In this document: positions 5,751 to 5,796 of the stretch, piece by piece | Layout of the letters: the number at the start of each line of letters is the position of its first letter | Position numbering within the stretch: position 1 is the stretch's first letter | Assembly: GCA_937958685.1 (NCBI GenBank) | Contig: CALGNF010000117.1 | Span: 1-5,796 of the forward strand | Direction: 5' to 3' | Length of the DNA stretch: 5,796 nucleotides | Source of the DNA: an uncultured Caryophanales bacterium | GTDB taxonomy: Bacteria > Bacillota_I > Bacilli_A > Izemoplasmatales > Hujiaoplasmataceae | The notes under the pieces: model-generated | The model's input: only the letters and a program-made list of their open reading frames with translations | Databases searched by the model: none | Told to the model about the DNA's origin: nothing | Position numbers and translations under genes: made by a program

Positions 5751-5796
5751 AGATCGGAAGAGCACACGTCTGAACTCCAGTCACCGAATACGATCT
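5751..5796 (+). other. Illumina TruSeq P7-side adapter with index (contamination)
   Basis: Bases 5751-5784 match the 34-base TruSeq index adapter start (AGATCGGAAGAGCACACGTC onward) exactly. The next eight, CGAATACG, fit an i7 index, and the final ATCT fits the start of the constant P7 part. It is not genomic and should be trimmed; it cuts acpP. Confidence 0.97.

Overview
The window is a 5,692-bp piece of bacterial chromosome (59-5750) between two stretches of Illumina library adapter (1-58 and 5751-5796). Every gene in it lies on the minus strand, so the biological reading direction is from high to low coordinates. The content is a type II fatty acid synthesis locus. In transcription order it holds the last codons of an acyl carrier protein gene (acpP), a rho-independent terminator, a short leader, then accB, accC, accD, accA, fabH, fabK and the first 70 codons of fabD.

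The organism is most likely a member of the Bacillota (Firmicutes) or a close relative. The evidence is the flavin enoyl-ACP reductase FabK in place of FabI, a short AccA without the usual N-terminal helical extension, a separate zinc-ribbon AccD, strong AGGAGG-type ribosome binding sites and the clustering of acc with fab genes. Base composition is moderate (mid-50s % GC by eye). Genus or family cannot be read from this sequence alone. The gene order (accBCDA first, then fabHKD, no fabZ between accB and accC) differs from the well-known Lactobacillales and Clostridium clusters.

Layout: 5694-5750 acpP tail; 5652-5686 terminator with a possible overlapping promoter; 5594-5651 leader with a strong accB ribosome binding site; 5174-5593 accB; 3817-5184 accC; 2964-3836 accD; 2147-2962 accA; 1206-2144 fabH; 265-1197 fabK; 59-268 fabD (cut). 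From accB onward genes overlap or are at most 8 bp apart, so they are almost certainly one transcription unit with coupled translation.

Together the genes make and begin to use malonyl units. AccC carboxylates biotin on AccB, AccD-AccA move the carboxyl group to acetyl-CoA to give malonyl-CoA, FabD loads malonyl onto ACP, FabH condenses it with a primer acyl-CoA, and FabK performs the last reduction of each elongation cycle. I found no undescribed system here. The points worth a second look are the adapter ends, the ACP tail and terminator arrangement upstream of accB, the gene order, and a few substitutions at conserved sites of AccC.
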